Assembly: GCA_031278635.1 (NCBI GenBank)
Contig: JAITKA010000005.1
Span: 1-64,000 of the forward strand
Source: Deltaproteobacteria bacterium
Lineage (GTDB): Bacteria; Desulfobacterota; Desulfarculia; Adiutricales; Adiutricaceae
Direction of reading: 5' to 3'
DNA: 64,000 nucleotides
Part shown: piece after piece, positions 17,497 to 27,019 of the stretch
Numbering within the stretch: the first letter of the stretch is position 1
How the letters are laid out: each line of letters begins with the position of its first letter
The notes under the pieces: generated by a model
What the model saw: the letters and a program-made list of their open reading frames with translations, nothing else
Databases searched by the model: none
What the model was told of the DNA's origin: nothing
Made by a program: the position numbers and the translations under genes

Positions 17497-20400
17497 ATGT
17501 CAAATGAGTTGACAGCATTTCTCAATTTCACGTTTGAGAAAAAGCAGACTGAAACCAAGGTTGTTGAGGATGATGCCATCTCCAGCGTCTTGCGTTGGCA
17601 GCTCAATTGGCGGGAGTACGAGAGCTACCTTAGAAGCCTGGGCATAGACGCAAGCTCCGATACCAGGCCCTCCCTTTTGCGCTACGGAAACCCCCAGCCC
17701 GACGTCAGGGTTTTGGACGATCTCATCGACTTTCAAAAACATCTGCGGGGCACGATCAAGGAAATAATCAAAGATAAAAGGATAACCCCCTCTAACTATT
17801 CCAGGTTTTTCTCCGAGTCCAACGGCGTTTCGACCTACCTACCTTTGCCCGAAAACCTAAGCTACGATATAACCCCTGATAACATCGAAAGTTTAAACCT
17901 CCGGTACGGCTATGACGCCGCCACGTACCGGATTTTCATGTCCGCGGTCATTAGCGGCATGATTGTCGATAAATCCATATTCGATTTGGCCATCGACAGC
18001 GAAGGTCGTTTTTACATGGATGAGTTCGGAAGGGGGAAAACGACCATTTTCGATAGCACCCTAAGCGATCCCCGGCGCGGCCAAGGCGGGGGAGTTCCCC
18101 ATGGCGAGGGGTGGTCACGGCCCGCTAACCAATACCAAACCCTGAGGCCGTTGCCCGGTTCCAGCCAGCCCCAGACCGAGGGGCTTGGGACGGGAGGTTA
18201 TCCCGCTCCCGGGAACGGGGCCTACAACGGGCCTGCGGTAGGCCCGGCTCCCGAAAACCTTGGATTTTCCGCAGGGTTGATAGACATGCTGGCCGCGGCC
18301 ATAACCGAGCGTTTATCCGAGGCGAAAAAGCCCGCCCCGGCCAATGCCGATTCCCCCGTTGGGACGGCCCATACCATCGAGCCCGATGAAGACATCGCCC
18401 AGGATATCAGTAACGTCTCCCTTGAGGAGCACGAGGCCTATTTCTCCAGATCTTCCAAGTTCGTGGGAGCCGACGAGGATTTTGATTTCATCTGTATCCC
18501 GGAGGTGAGCGGGCCGGCGACCGGTGCTGGCCAAGGCCAAGCGGGCTTGGCCGAGACGCCGCGGGCGGATGATTTTTCGCGAGAGGCCCAAACGACCCCC
18601 CAGGGTAGCCAAGGCCTCTCCGCCCAGGGGGAATCGGCCCTGGGCCACGGGTCAATCCCGGACCAGGGGTCAGCCCAGAACCACGAGACGATGGTCCAGG
18701 ATATCCTTTCCGAAATGGCCATGATTTCCTCGGCCAATGTCGCCGATTTCAACACCCGCCTTCAGGAAATGATCAATGGCCCCGGTATGCCGCCGATGGG
18801 TGAAGGTAAGAAAGGCCCCCGTTACGGGACCGGGCCAATGGCCGATTCTACCACGGGTGGCGCCTTCGCCTCGGGGCTGACCGGGGCGCAACGCGAGGAT
18901 CATGAATATTCAAGCCCTGACGCCATTTCTTTCGAGTCCGATGAGAATTTCCAAAACGCGGATTTTATTCTCGAAGAGGTCGTTCAAGGGTCACAGATGG
19001 CGGATTTTGGGGACGACGAGCCCTTACTTTTGGAAGAGATCGTCTATGATAACAAAGTTATCGACGATGAAGATGCTTATAACCCATTCATCATCGAGAT
19101 TCCCCAAAATGATCACTCTCTGGGCTTAAGCGATGAGCCTTTGATCGATAACGCGCCCGGCCCGGAAAAAGACCCGGAGGAACGAACCTTCCCGCCTTTG
19201 ACCGAGCCCCTGATCGAGACTTTCGCCGCCCCCATAATCGAAAGCGAGCCCCCGGAACCCTTCGATACCCTGGCCCCCGCGCTCCAAAATACCGAGCCCC
19301 CGATTACCGACGCCCCGGTATCCGGCCTCCCGGTAACGGACCAGGCCGAGCCAAGCCCCGCGGCCCTGGAAGGGCCAGCGACTGACTCTTTCGACTCCCA
19401 GGGGACCGTGGCCGACCCACCGGCGGTCACCTCAACGGATTTGGGCCCCGAGCCCTCGGCCTTTGACCCCGTCGGCCTTTCGGCCGTGGGCGGGGCCCCG
19501 GAAGGGCCCAGCGCCCTGCCCCAGGACGCTGCCCTGGGGGCCGTGGTTATCCGCCCGGCGATCCCTTCAACCAATTTGGGCCCCGAGCCCTCGGCCTTTG
19601 ACCCCGTCGGCCTTTCGGCCGTGGGCTGGGCCCCGGATGGGCCCAGCGCCCTGCCCCAGGACGCGGACCTGGGGGCCGTGGTTATCCGCCTGGCGATCCC
19701 TTCAACCAATTTGGGCACCGAGCCCTCGGCCTTTGACCCCATCGGCCTTTCGGCCGTGGGTGGGGCCCAGGAAGGGCCCTGGGCCATGCCCCAGGACGCG
19801 GACCTGGGGGGCGTGGTCACGCGACCGGCGATTCCGTTTACTTATTTGACTTCCGAGCCCTCGGATTTTGACCCCATCGGCCTTTTGGTTGGGGGCGGGG
19901 AGCCGGAGGGGTCCTGGGCCATGCCCCAGGACGCGGACTTGGGGGCCGTGGCCGTTAGCCCGGCTATCGCCCCAAAGAAAATGGGTCCGGGGCCCTCGGC
20001 CTTTGACGCCATCGGCCTTTCGGCCGTGGGCGGGCCGCAGGTGGGGACCAGCTCACTGCCCCAGGACGCGGCTCTGGAGGCGGTGGTCATTCGCCCGGCG
20101 ATCGGGTCATCGAGTTTGGGTCCCGATCCCTCGGCCTTTGACGCCATCGGCCTCACGACCGCCGGGGGGGCGCAAGCCGTGGCCTACGCCATGCCCCAGG
20201 ATGCGGACTTGGAGGCCGTCGTTGCCCTCGTGGCTTCGCTGCCGGAAAGCGTTCCCGAGCCGGCCTCAAGGCGGGGGGAGGCCCAGGACGATGAGCCCAT
20301 GGACGAGATTTTGGACCTGGGGGTGGTAGCCGAGACGTTGGAGGTTTTTGGCGTCCCGGTGGCGGCGGGCCAAGGCGTTGCCGAGGAAGGGCCGGAGGGC

Positions 20401-21198
20401 GTCACGGGCGATTATCGCGGCGGGGAAAGCCCTTCAGCGTCCGGGCCAACCGATTTGGGTTTGTCGGACCCGCTGGGCCCTGACACCGGGGAGCCGGCCT
20501 CGGCGGCCGGGGAGGGGGCTTCGAGGAAGGAAAGCGTCCTCGAGAAGATGGCCCGTAAGTACCGGAATTTCGATCCGGCCTACTTTGGCGTTGAGGTCGG
20601 TGGCGACGGGGAGCCCGGCGAGACCCCGGCGACCGAGGCGGGCGGTGGCGAGCCGGCGGTAAGGTATGTCGATGACAGCCTGGATCAATCCCTGGTAAGC
20701 GGGCTGGAGCTGCCTTCCGCGGGCGAACTCCACTTGGAAGAAGGGGCCAACGTTTCGGCCGTGGGGCCGGGGGTTAACGGCCAAGGGACATTGGCCGGGG
20801 AGGCCTTGGAAGGCGCCCCCGAGGCTGTCGCGGAATCCGACCCGGCTGGGGAGGATTACGAGGAGCCGGTGCTCCTTTTGGATCAAGTCGTCGAGGAAGG
20901 CGAGGCCTTCACGGATTACGGCGCGGCGGGGCATGACGAGGCGCCGTACGATGAGACGCCATACGACGAGGTGGCGGAGGCCGCGGGGGAAGCCCCGGTG
21001 GAAGAGATGATCCAGTATCCGCTTGAGCCGTGGCCGGAGGGATTCAAGGGCAGCGACGATCAGCCGGTCGAGCACCTGCTGGCCACCATGGAGGAGAGGC
21101 TTTTCAGGAAGCGCCAATCCAGGACCTATTTGGTCCCGTCGGGGGCGAATGAGGCCAACTGGCAGGCCATGCGTAAAATTAGGCTCAAAGGCATGTGA
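17497..21198 (+). CDS. Large acidic Pro/Ala/Gly-rich protein of unknown function with internal 45-aa tandem repeats
   Basis: Long ORF; ATG at 17497 preceded by AAGGAG, preferred over the 17446 start; conserved-looking ~190-aa N-terminal region, low-complexity middle, distinct C-terminal segment. Confidence 0.85.
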   Translation: MSNELTAFLNFTFEKKQTETKVVEDDAISSVLRWQLNWREYESYLRSLGIDASSDTRPSLLRYGNPQPDVRVLDDLIDFQKHLRGTIKEIIKDKRITPSNYSRFFSESNGVSTYLPLPENLSYDITPDNIESLNLRYGYDAATYRIFMSAVISGMIVDKSIFDLAIDSEGRFYMDEFGRGKTTIFDSTLSDPRRGQGGGVPHGEGWSRPANQYQTLRPLPGSSQPQTEGLGTGGYPAPGNGAYNGPAVGPAPENLGFSAGLIDMLAAAITERLSEAKKPAPANADSPVGTAHTIEPDEDIAQDISNVSLEEHEAYFSRSSKFVGADEDFDFICIPEVSGPATGAGQGQAGLAETPRADDFSREAQTTPQGSQGLSAQGESALGHGSIPDQGSAQNHETMVQDILSEMAMISSANVADFNTRLQEMINGPGMPPMGEGKKGPRYGTGPMADSTTGGAFASGLTGAQREDHEYSSPDAISFESDENFQNADFILEEVVQGSQMADFGDDEPLLLEEIVYDNKVIDDEDAYNPFIIEIPQNDHSLGLSDEPLIDNAPGPEKDPEERTFPPLTEPLIETFAAPIIESEPPEPFDTLAPALQNTEPPITDAPVSGLPVTDQAEPSPAALEGPATDSFDSQGTVADPPAVTSTDLGPEPSAFDPVGLSAVGGAPEGPSALPQDAALGAVVIRPAIPSTNLGPEPSAFDPVGLSAVGWAPDGPSALPQDADLGAVVIRLAIPSTNLGTEPSAFDPIGLSAVGGAQEGPWAMPQDADLGGVVTRPAIPFTYLTSEPSDFDPIGLLVGGGEPEGSWAMPQDADLGAVAVSPAIAPKKMGPGPSAFDAIGLSAVGGPQVGTSSLPQDAALEAVVIRPAIGSSSLGPDPSAFDAIGLTTAGGAQAVAYAMPQDADLEAVVALVASLPESVPEPASRRGEAQDDEPMDEILDLGVVAETLEVFGVPVAAGQGVAEEGPEGVTGDYRGGESPSASGPTDLGLSDPLGPDTGEPASAAGEGASRKESVLEKMARKYRNFDPAYFGVEVGGDGEPGETPATEAGGGEPAVRYVDDSLDQSLVSGLELPSAGELHLEEGANVSAVGPGVNGQGTLAGEALEGAPEAVAESDPAGEDYEEPVLLLDQVVEEGEAFTDYGAAGHDEAPYDETPYDEVAEAAGEAPVEEMIQYPLEPWPEGFKGSDDQPVEHLLATMEERLFRKRQSRTYLVPSGANEANWQAMRKIRLKGM
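19435..20244 (+). repeat. Six tandem 135-bp (45-aa) coding repeats
   Basis: (T/S)xLGPEPSAFDPVGLSAVGGAxEGPSALPQDADLGAVVIRPAIPS repeated six times; offset of 135 bp between copies 1 and 2 checked. Confidence 0.92.
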
Positions 21199-21214
21199 TA
21201 TAGCCGATGTTTTT

Positions 21215-21245
21215 AAAAAAGCCGCCCCTCGGGGCGGCTTTTTTT
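21215..21245 (+). terminator. Rho-independent terminator
   Basis: AAAAAAGCCGCCCC-TC-GGGGCGGCTTTTTTT. Confidence 0.92.
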
Positions 21246-21288
21246 ATGAACATGGGCCTAAAGGGTGAAATTTAAGGCGATATCGTTG

Positions 21289-22329
21289 TCATGGTTTGGC
21301 GGGGGTGAATTTCGTCTGGCATTTTTGGCAGGCCGGGGGCAGGGCCCCGAAGGGGGATTTTTGAAGGCTGTCGCGCAGGGATGATATTTTGGGGCCGTCC
21401 CATATGGCCTGGAGACCCTGGCCGGCCTGGCCCAGGGTTAAGCCCAGCCCGGAGAGGTCGCAGCAGGGAAGGACGCTTGAGTCGTGCCGCACCATGAGCC
21501 TTTTGAAGGGCTGGGCGCAGCGGCCGGAGGGCGGGGCGGGGGAGGATGGGTCGTCGGGAAAGAGGGGCGGGGCCTCGTCGTCGAAGCGGCCGTAGCTTTG
21601 GATGGAGAAAAAGTCGGCCTTGTTTTGCCAGCGCCCGAGAAAGGCGGGTAGCTCTGCCTGGTTAATTTTGGTCAGGCAAAAGCTCAGGCGGACCAGGGGC
21701 AACCTGGAGCCGGCCGCGCGGCGGAGGGCCAGCAGGGTGAGGATGTTTTCTTCCACGAGGCCCAGATCGGAGCCGGGCCTCATGGCGGCGTAGGTCGCGG
21801 GGGTCACCGCGTCAAGGCTTACCATTATCCGGGTCAGGCCCGCCTGGATCAGCTCTTTTGCGACCGTTTCGCCCAGAAGGAGGCCGTTGGTGTTAAACAT
21901 GGCCTCAGAGAGGCCCTTTTCACGCCCGTAGGCGACTATCTCGGGAAGGTCCTTGGACGTGAGCGGTTCCCACAGGCCGCCGAAACCCAGGGAGGCCTGG
22001 CCGTTCTCCGCCCCCTCGTCGATCATGGCCTTCACCTCGGGGAGGCTAAGTCCGGAGGGGGCCGGGGGGTCTTTTCTCGTGGCCATGGGGCACATGGGGC
22101 AACGAAGGTTGCAGACGGACCGCAGCTCGTAGTCGACGTGGAGGGGGAAGGGGGGTATCAGTTTGAAGCTCTTGGCCAGATCCCAGCGCCTTCGGTAGTC
22201 GTCAAACCTTGGCCCCAGTTCCTGGGACAAAACGGCCAGGGGGTCGTTTTTGGCCAGGAATCTCGAGACGTTTCTGGAGTCGCTAAAAACCGGGTCCAGC
22301 GGGGGAGCGGTTTTTTGGGGCGCGGTCAC
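21289..22329 (-). CDS. Radical SAM protein (SPASM-like C-terminus)
   Basis: CNLRCPMC cluster motif; C-terminal cysteines CAQPFKRLMVRHDSSVLPCCDLSG and CQKCQ. Confidence 0.87.
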   Translation of the reverse strand: MTAPQKTAPPLDPVFSDSRNVSRFLAKNDPLAVLSQELGPRFDDYRRRWDLAKSFKLIPPFPLHVDYELRSVCNLRCPMCPMATRKDPPAPSGLSLPEVKAMIDEGAENGQASLGFGGLWEPLTSKDLPEIVAYGREKGLSEAMFNTNGLLLGETVAKELIQAGLTRIMVSLDAVTPATYAAMRPGSDLGLVEENILTLLALRRAAGSRLPLVRLSFCLTKINQAELPAFLGRWQNKADFFSIQSYGRFDDEAPPLFPDDPSSPAPPSGRCAQPFKRLMVRHDSSVLPCCDLSGLGLTLGQAGQGLQAIWDGPKISSLRDSLQKSPFGALPPACQKCQTKFTPAKP

Positions 22330-22336
22330 GGCGCGG

Positions 22337-23620
22337 TCACAGGTAAGCCTCGGCCAGGCCGTAGGGGTTTTGGGGCAGGCCGAGCCTGACCATGACCACC
22401 TCGCCGGGGTTGGCCTTGGAGTCGGGCTGGAGGAGGGCCGGGATGTAGTTGTCGGTCAGGACTTTCATCCGCCCGCTGCGGTGGAGAGTGTTTTCGATTA
22501 TGGCCCTGCGGGTGTCGCCGATTTGCGGGGCCAGAAATTCGGCCCTTTTTACGGTATCGAGTTTTTTTAGCTTGGATACCCGGGCCCTTTTGACGTCCGA
22601 GGGGATTTGATCGTTGAGGTTGAAGGCTTTGGTGCCCGGCCTTGGCGAAAACGGGAAGACGTGTAGATAGCCGAAGGGGAGGCCCTCCGTCAGCTCAAAC
22701 GTCTCCAGGAAATCCTCCTCCGTCTCGCCGGGAAAGCCAACCAGGATGTCGGTCCCGATATTGACGTGGGGAATCAACACCTTGAGCTTGACTATGAGGC
22801 AGGCGACCTGCTCCCTTGTGTAGGGCCTGCCCATGCGGTCCAGTATGGCGTCGCTCCCGCTCTGGATGGGGGTGTGGACGTGGGGCATCAGCCAGTCGTA
22901 ACCCAAAAGGGCGTCCACTATCGGCGGGACCTCCAGGGGCTCCAGGGAACTAAGCCTGATGCGCATGTCGGTCAGCCTGTGCCCCAGGACCCGGTTCGTC
23001 TCGGCCAGCAAGGTCGCCAGATCTTGGCTGGGCTCCAGGTCGCGGCCCCAAAGGCCCAGGTGGATGCCGGTCAAAACGACTTCCTTCTCGCCCATGGCCA
23101 GATAGGTCTCAAGGCCCGACAGGACCCGGCCGAGGTCGAAACTGCGGGACGGGCCCCTGGCGAAGGGCACCGCGCAGTAGGCGCAATAGGCGTCGCAACC
23201 GTCCTGGATCTTGTGTAGGGCCCTGGTCCGCCAGGGCTTGGGGTCGCCGAGGTCCCCGATGGGTTCCGCCCTGGGGGAGACCAGGGTCGTGCCGGAAGGC
23301 ATTTTCACCAACTCGGCCAGGGAGGATTTTTGGGCCTGGCCCAATACCAAATCGCAAAGGCCCTGGAGGCGGTCGGGGCTTATCTGGGCCAGGCAGCCAA
23401 CCCCGATGACCTTGGCCTGGGGGTTATGGCGCCGGAGCCGGCGGAGTATGCTGATGGCCTCGCTCTCGGCCCGGCCCGTCACGGCGCAGGTATTCAATAC
23501 CACCAAGTCCACGTCTTTGGGGGCTGAGAGCTCATAACCGCTGGTTTTTAGCATCTCAAGCATGGCGGTGGATTCAAACTGGTTGACCTTGCAACCCATA
23601 TTAATAATAGAAGCCTTCAT
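22337..23620 (-). CDS. mtaB: MtaB-like tRNA t6A37 methylthiotransferase
   Basis: MGCKVNQFES UPF0004 domain; CDAYCAYCAVPFARG radical SAM motif; IGTDILVGFPGETEEDF; TRAM-like end. Confidence 0.88.
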   Translation of the reverse strand: MKASIINMGCKVNQFESTAMLEMLKTSGYELSAPKDVDLVVLNTCAVTGRAESEAISILRRLRRHNPQAKVIGVGCLAQISPDRLQGLCDLVLGQAQKSSLAELVKMPSGTTLVSPRAEPIGDLGDPKPWRTRALHKIQDGCDAYCAYCAVPFARGPSRSFDLGRVLSGLETYLAMGEKEVVLTGIHLGLWGRDLEPSQDLATLLAETNRVLGHRLTDMRIRLSSLEPLEVPPIVDALLGYDWLMPHVHTPIQSGSDAILDRMGRPYTREQVACLIVKLKVLIPHVNIGTDILVGFPGETEEDFLETFELTEGLPFGYLHVFPFSPRPGTKAFNLNDQIPSDVKRARVSKLKKLDTVKRAEFLAPQIGDTRRAIIENTLHRSGRMKVLTDNYIPALLQPDSKANPGEVVMVRLGLPQNPYGLAEAYL

Positions 23621-23741
23621 TTACTTACTTATAAAACCCTTTAAATAGCTATTTATCATGAGAAAGAGCGTTTAGTTTTGTCGGTGGGCTAACGGGACTT
23701 ACGAAAAACGTCGGCGGGTTAACCAAAACCCGCAATCCTGG

Positions 23742-23854
23742 CCGGGGGCAACCCCCGGAGTGGGGGCTTAAGTAAACCGTGAACCTTGCCAGGGGCTTTC
23801 CCCGGCTCGCGGCGAGGCCTTTTCGCGCATGGGGGAAAGTGCCTGGCCAAGGTT
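23742..23854. repeat. Intergenic hairpin pair: CCGGGGG-CAA-CCCCCGG plus a ~22-bp imperfect inverted repeat
   Basis: Arms AACCTTGCCAGGGGCTTTCCCC (23782-23803) and GGGGGAAAGTGCCTGGCCAAGGTT (23831-23854). Confidence 0.75.
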
Positions 23855-24004
23855 TATTTTAATTGTTTTTTCGCCTTATCCGAGAATTTTAGTCGCGGTC
23901 AAAGGCTATTTTTTTCGTGACTAAATAACGGCGTTTCTTGGCAAAAACCCGTGCCGAAAAACGTTGCGAATGGCAAAAGCCATAAAAAAACGCCTGGCGG
24001 TTGG

Positions 24005-26044
24005 TTATTTGTTGACCGGGAACAGGACCACCTTGCCGGCCAGGTCCTCGTCGGTGAAAACGGCCAGGGAGACGGCGATGGACGGCATGGTCAGGGTTTG
24101 GGGGAGGCTTGGCGAAAAGGAGCGGCCCCCCAGGGTGAATTTGGGCCTGGACAGTTCCAGCCTGTTTTCCAGCTGGACTTCCTTGACGGTCACCTGGGTT
24201 CCGGGGCTTAGGCCCCAGCGTTGCCCCAGGGCCAGGACCTTCTCCGTGCCGTTGGCTTCCAGGGTCACGGATTTAAGCCTGGGCTGGGATATCTCGAGAT
24301 AGGCGGCGGCCAGGAGCTCGGGGCCATGCTCGGCGCCAAGCTGGAAGACCCGGTGTCCTTCCAGGTCCATGGCGAACCTTGCGATCATGTCCTTGGAGGT
24401 GTCGGCGGTGGTGCCCTTGTCGTTCCCTTTGGTGTCGCCTGGGCGCCCTATGAAACCCCTTAGGTTCATGACGGTATCGGAGGGCAGCGGGGTTTGGGTT
24501 TCCAGGTCGACCATGGTTACCTTGGCCCCATGCCTTAGGGTCAGGGTCTCCCCGGGCCGTAGTACGAGCCTCCGGCCATCGACTTCCAGTATGAAACCGC
24601 TCACGCCGTTCACGGTCCCGGCGGGCTCGGGCCCGCCTTGGCCCGTGGCCATTCGATCGAGGGGCGTCATGGTCAGGCTCCCGGCGGAGGCTATGGCCGG
24701 CGGCCCGTTCCTGTCCAGATCGGCGGTCGTCAGGGTCAGTTTTGCCGGCGCCGCCGGGGGATCCATGGGCGGCATGGTCATGCCAGGGAGCCAACCGGCC
24801 CCGGCCTCGACCGGGGCCACCTGGCTGGCCAGGAGAAGCCTGGGGCTGGTCTCGGTCGAGCCGGGCGGCAATAGCTTGAGGGAGATCTGCCCGAAGGTCT
24901 GGTTGTCCTTCCTGGCTATGATTTTAGTGGGTTTCTTTATCGTAAGAGGCATCCTGATGTCGTTGAGGCTTCCGGCGTCAAGGACGTCAACCGATAGGCC
25001 CCGGTCGTAATTGGCCCCGATGTGTACCACTTCCACCGTGTTCCCTGGGGCGATCATGAGGGTCTGGCCGTCGGCCACGGCCACCGGGAGCTCCCCGTTG
25101 ACCGATATGACCAGGTAATGGAGGACGGCCGGGTCAAGGTTTATCCTGGGCTGCTCCGGGATGACCCCGTACAGTTGCATGAAGGCGTTGACGGCCAGAT
25201 TGTGCTGGTGGATTTTCATCTCCAGGGAGGGGAGCTGCTTGGAGGTCTCGATGCCGAAGGCCGGGATGCCCAGTTTGGTCAGGGCGTAGAAGGTGGCGGA
25301 TTTTCTTTGCTCCGGATGGTCGGAAGTATCGCTTAGGGTGTCGTGGTTGGAGAACCTGAATTTATAGCGCTCCTCCGGGATATCCTCGTTTATGATCTCG
25401 GAGGCCCTGCGGGCGTAATCGCCCAGGTTGATGTCCCTGCCCGTTTTGGGGTCGGTGTAGACCTCGGCGTCGGCGATGATGCATTGGCCATAGCGGGAGG
25501 GGTTGGCCATTTCGCTCTCCCAGGCCGTCCTGAAAAACCCGTTGCCGTCGTGAAGGTTCAAGAACAAATCGCTTTCGGCCATGAGGTTTTTGATGATCTC
25601 GATGCGGTCCCGGTCCGGGTCCATGTCCTGGACCCCGTCGAACTTGCGGTTCATGTCCCCGTCCGGTCCACGGTCGAAGAGGATGATCGACTTGAAATTG
25701 GCCCTGGGGACGACGATGAGATTGCCCCTTTTCAGGGCCATGTCCACGTACAGGTCGGCGGACAGGAAGCCGCCCGGCTCGTCGCCCTGGATCCCACCCA
25801 TAACCATTATGGTGGGCCCCTCGTAGCGACCGTAGATTTTGTATATTTCCAGTTCCTGGGGGGTTCCCTCAAAATAGACGATATGCTGGCGATCCGACTG
25901 ACCCTGGGCCGCGAGGGGGACAGGGAGGGTCAAAAACACGAAGGCCAAAGCCCCAAAAAAATAACCTATGGCGATTCCCAAGCCTTTACGAATATTTTTG
26001 GGGGCTTCGGTCGCGGTGGATTTCATTCCGCGCCAAGGCATCAC
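24005..26044 (-). CDS. M99/M14-like carboxypeptidase (Csd4/Pgp1-like peptidoglycan D,L-carboxypeptidase family)
   Basis: GGIQGDEPGGF (Gln-x-x-Glu in place of HxxE), NLHDGNGFF, long multi-domain C-terminus, N-terminal hydrophobic segment. Confidence 0.75.
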   Translation of the reverse strand: MMPWRGMKSTATEAPKNIRKGLGIAIGYFFGALAFVFLTLPVPLAAQGQSDRQHIVYFEGTPQELEIYKIYGRYEGPTIMVMGGIQGDEPGGFLSADLYVDMALKRGNLIVVPRANFKSIILFDRGPDGDMNRKFDGVQDMDPDRDRIEIIKNLMAESDLFLNLHDGNGFFRTAWESEMANPSRYGQCIIADAEVYTDPKTGRDINLGDYARRASEIINEDIPEERYKFRFSNHDTLSDTSDHPEQRKSATFYALTKLGIPAFGIETSKQLPSLEMKIHQHNLAVNAFMQLYGVIPEQPRINLDPAVLHYLVISVNGELPVAVADGQTLMIAPGNTVEVVHIGANYDRGLSVDVLDAGSLNDIRMPLTIKKPTKIIARKDNQTFGQISLKLLPPGSTETSPRLLLASQVAPVEAGAGWLPGMTMPPMDPPAAPAKLTLTTADLDRNGPPAIASAGSLTMTPLDRMATGQGGPEPAGTVNGVSGFILEVDGRRLVLRPGETLTLRHGAKVTMVDLETQTPLPSDTVMNLRGFIGRPGDTKGNDKGTTADTSKDMIARFAMDLEGHRVFQLGAEHGPELLAAAYLEISQPRLKSVTLEANGTEKVLALGQRWGLSPGTQVTVKEVQLENRLELSRPKFTLGGRSFSPSLPQTLTMPSIAVSLAVFTDEDLAGKVVLFPVNK

Positions 26045-27006
26045 TTATCCTCGATTAAAATTTTCTTTCTAAAGACCAATCGTTTCGTCTCCTCCTGCCA
26101 GGAAACCACCTCGGCGTTCAATATCTTGGCCCCTTCCGGGATCTGGGCCTGGGCCCTGACCAACTTTGAGGCGACGATGTTGTACTTGGACCCCAGCTCC
26201 CAGCCCTGCTGGGGTTTGGTCAAATCTATGGCCGGGGCCGAGACCAGGGATATTTTCCCGTCGGGATCGCTTAGGGCCAAAATGACCAAAACGCGCCCCT
26301 TGACCCTCTGCCCGGGCGTCCCGTCCTGGCGCAAGAGAAAGGTGACGTTCCCGCTGGCTGAGACCTCAAAATCATCGATGTCCAGGGCGACGGGATTGTT
26401 AACGCTCCCGGTGGCCTTATGCCATGCCTGCCAGGCGGCCTGGAGGGGGTCGCCCTCGTCCCCCTCGGCCTCGGTCGCCGGTTCCCGCGACGGGTCGGCT
26501 TCCGGGGTCACGGCGGCCTCGGCGGGGTCGGCGGGTTCACCGGTCTCCGCCGCCATGTCACCCAGGGCGGCCTGGACGACCGGGTCGGGCGGGGTTTCCC
26601 CCTCCGTCTCCGTGGGCTCGGGCACGCCGACCAGCCCAACCTCGGACTCGTCGGTCTCGGACATGACTATGGCCCTATCGAGGATTTCCAGGATTCTCCT
26701 GGCCTCCTCCGGTGCCATGGCCACCGTTTCCTTGTACTCGCGCAGCTCGTTATATTTGGTCACGATGTCCAGCTTGGAGCCGAGCGAATCCCTCTCCAAG
26801 GTTAGGTCCACGAACCGGTGGGTCAGGTAGGCCAAGGCGACCAAAATCAATACCGAGAGAATGCCCAATATCCAGAAAAAAATCGGGGAAAAGCTTAGCC
26901 TGCGAGTTTGGCCGTCGGCGCTAAGGACCAATATATGTAGTCTCTTGGGTCCCTGGTCCCGGCGGGCGAAGGCCTTGAGCGAGTTAGTGTTGGGGAATTC
27001 GGACAA
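26041..27006 (-). CDS. Single-TM envelope protein of unknown function
   Basis: One N-terminal TM (FFWILGILSVLILVALAYL), coiled/acidic linker, globular C-terminus; 4-bp overlap with the next gene. Confidence 0.75.
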   Translation of the reverse strand: MSEFPNTNSLKAFARRDQGPKRLHILVLSADGQTRRLSFSPIFFWILGILSVLILVALAYLTHRFVDLTLERDSLGSKLDIVTKYNELREYKETVAMAPEEARRILEILDRAIVMSETDESEVGLVGVPEPTETEGETPPDPVVQAALGDMAAETGEPADPAEAAVTPEADPSREPATEAEGDEGDPLQAAWQAWHKATGSVNNPVALDIDDFEVSASGNVTFLLRQDGTPGQRVKGRVLVILALSDPDGKISLVSAPAIDLTKPQQGWELGSKYNIVASKLVRAQAQIPEGAKILNAEVVSWQEETKRLVFRKKILIEDK

Positions 27007-27019
27007 ATGGCCTCCTTTA

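Noticed and set aside
19113-19820. 235-aa minus-strand ORF through the 135-bp repeats
   Set aside because: Arises from the repeat composition; no start-site or domain support. Kept only as a note under the repeat finding
25343-26830. 495-aa plus-strand ORF antisense to the M99-like and TM-protein genes
   Set aside because: Mirror frame of well-supported minus-strand genes in GC-rich DNA; no domain, implausible composition
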